Shown here piece after piece: positions 4,832-6,018 of a DNA stretch of 6,018 nucleotides (its first letter is position 1; the number at the start of each line of letters is the position of its first letter). Under the pieces are notes generated by a model. The model ran no database searches. It worked only from the letters and a program-made list of their open reading frames with translations, and was not told where the DNA came from. The DNA is from DAOTXK01 sp034435395. GTDB taxonomy: Bacteria; Chloroflexota; Anaerolineae; Aggregatilineales; Ch27. The translations under genes were made by a program, and so were the position numbers. The stretch lies in the NCBI GenBank assembly GCA_034435395.1, contig DAOTXK010000360.1:1-6018 (forward strand). Reading direction: 5' to 3'.

Positions 4832-6018
4832 ATGGACCCAAGCACCAGCATTGTGATTTTTGGCGCGTCCGGCGACCTGACCTGTCGTAAATTGGTCCCG
4901 GCCCTGTTCAGCAATTACTGCAAAGGCCGCCTGCCGGAGGACTTTCGTATTGTCGGGTTCTCCCGCCGTCCCTATAGCCATGAAGCGTTCCGTAGCCTGC
5001 TGCGGGACAAAGCCAGGGAGTTCGGCGGCGAGGTTTTTGAGGCCGACCGGTGGGAACCTTTTGAGGAGAAAGTTTTTTACTCGCCGGGCAGCATCCGCGA
5101 GCCAGGCGATTTTCAAACGTTGCACCGCGTCCTGGTCCGGCTGGAGGAGGGACCGGCCAACCGGCTGTACTATCTGGCTGTTGAGCCGGAGTTATTTGCG
5201 GCGGCCATCAAAAACCTGGCAGCAGCGGATATGGTGCACGAGCGCGGCGGCTGGCGACGCGTGGTGATTGAGAAGCCCTTCGGGCATGATCTGGAGTCCG
5301 CGCGCGCCTTAAACGAGGCCGTTCGCGCGGTCTTTGACGAACACCAGGTGTACCGGATCGACCACTATCTGGGCAAAGATACCGCCCAGAATATCCTGTT
5401 TTTCCGCTTCGCCAATACCATCTTCGAGCCGGTCTGGAACCGCCGGTATGTCGATCATGTGCAGATCACGGTGGCGGAGGCGATTGACGTGGGCCACCGC
5501 GCCGGGTACTACGACCAGTCCGGGGTGGTGCGCGACATGTTCCAGAACCACCTCCTGCAACTGGTCTCGTTGGTGGCCATGGAACCGCCCGCCTCGTTTA
5601 ATGCCGACGCGGTCCGCAACGAAAAGGCCAAAATCCTGAGCGCCATCCGGCCCATCGCGCTCAGCGACACGGTGCGCGCCCAGTACCGTGGCTACCGGCA
5701 GGCGGAAGGGGTCGCGCCGGACTCCCAGACGGCGACCTATGCGGCGCTGAGGTTATACATTGATAACTGGCGCTGGCAGGGGGTGCCGTTCTACCTCCGA
5801 TCGGGCAAAGCGCTGGCCGTCAAATCCAGCGAGATCATCATTCGCTTCCAGAAGCCCCCCCACGTGATGTTTGATCTGCCGCCGGATTTTGTGATCACGC
5901 CGAACATGCTGGCGCTGTGCATCCAGCCGGACGAGTTCATGCATCTCAAATTCCAGGCTAAAGTGCCCGGCACGACACAGGATATTCGACCGGTGGATAT
6001 GGAGTTTCACTACCGCTC
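4832..6018 (+). CDS. zwf: Glucose-6-phosphate dehydrogenase, N-terminal part (3' end outside window)
   Basis: Oxidises glucose-6-P to 6-phosphogluconolactone with reduction of NAD(P)+, the entry step of the oxidative pentose phosphate pathway, in the cytoplasm. The frame is open to the window end and gives 395 residues; family members have about 480-510, so roughly 100 are missing. Seen: dinucleotide-binding GASGDLT (11-17) at the start of the Rossmann domain; arginines at 45-46 (VGFSRRP) where NADP-preferring enzymes contact the 2'-phosphate; IEKPFG (146-151) with K148; the G6PD signature RIDHYLGKDTAQN (175-187) with D177, H178, Y179 and K182; MFQNHLLQ (236-243) with the catalytic H240; and YLRSGKAL (321-328) of the C-terminal domain. 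Numbering runs nearly in step with the Leuconostoc enzyme. It lies 84 bp downstream of rpiA with no convincing terminator between, so co-transcription is likely. NADP preference is inference. Confidence 0.97.
   Translation, partial: MDPSTSIVIFGASGDLTCRKLVPALFSNYCKGRLPEDFRIVGFSRRPYSHEAFRSLLRDKAREFGGEVFEADRWEPFEEKVFYSPGSIREPGDFQTLHRVLVRLEEGPANRLYYLAVEPELFAAAIKNLAAADMVHERGGWRRVVIEKPFGHDLESARALNEAVRAVFDEHQVYRIDHYLGKDTAQNILFFRFANTIFEPVWNRRYVDHVQITVAEAIDVGHRAGYYDQSGVVRDMFQNHLLQLVSLVAMEPPASFNADAVRNEKAKILSAIRPIALSDTVRAQYRGYRQAEGVAPDSQTATYAALRLYIDNWRWQGVPFYLRSGKALAVKSSEIIIRFQKPPHVMFDLPPDFVITPNMLALCIQPDEFMHLKFQAKVPGTTQDIRPVDMEFHYR

Noticed and set aside
4523..5125. 200-codon open frame on the - strand across the rpiA-zwf junction
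   Set aside because: It overlaps two well-supported genes and their intergenic gap and shows no domain-like sequence.
1..6018. Search for tRNA, CRISPR arrays, insertion-sequence ends, attachment sites or riboswitches
   Set aside because: No repeat-spacer pattern, transposase frame, tRNA-like cloverleaf or recognised riboswitch core was seen by eye; the protease cassette has no flanking repeats that I can detect.

Overview
The window is a GC-rich bacterial chromosomal segment with central sugar-phosphate metabolism genes on the + strand, interrupted by a two-gene protease module on the - strand. The Tal-Pgi-type pairing, high GC content and a protealysin-like protease with an emfourin-like inhibitor suggest a Chloroflexota-like or other high-GC, non-proteobacterial lineage. 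That placement is a weak inference; no rRNA or other phylogenetic marker is present.

Layout. Positions 1-599 hold the 3' part of a transaldolase gene. It overlaps by ATGA (596-599) with a 540-codon phosphoglucose isomerase-like gene (596-2218). Together these look like the two halves of the bifunctional transaldolase/glucose-6-phosphate isomerase (Tal-Pgi), here as separate, translationally coupled cistrons. A short convergent intergenic region (2219-2303) carries a GC-rich hairpin. On the - strand, read from right to left, come an M4 protealysin-like metalloprotease (3782-2643) and a 100-residue emfourin-type inhibitor (2606-2304), 36 nt apart. A 260-bp divergent intergenic region (3783-4042) is AT-rich on its left side and holds a candidate extended -10 promoter for each direction. 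To the right, on the + strand, are rpiA (4043-4747, ribose-5-phosphate isomerase A) and the 5' 395 codons of zwf (4832 to the window end, glucose-6-phosphate dehydrogenase).

How they fit together. Zwf opens the oxidative pentose phosphate pathway, RpiA interconverts ribulose-5-P and ribose-5-P, transaldolase runs the non-oxidative rearrangements, and Pgi links fructose-6-P back to glucose-6-P, the Zwf substrate. The four metabolic genes therefore form one pathway cluster. The protease-inhibitor pair has no evident metabolic link and looks like a self-contained cassette between the two halves of the cluster.

Nothing here amounts to a clearly new system. The items most worth a second look are the split Tal-Pgi with its unusual Pgi C-terminal domain, the protease-emfourin cassette with a two-cysteine protease, and the repeat pair around the rpiA promoter.
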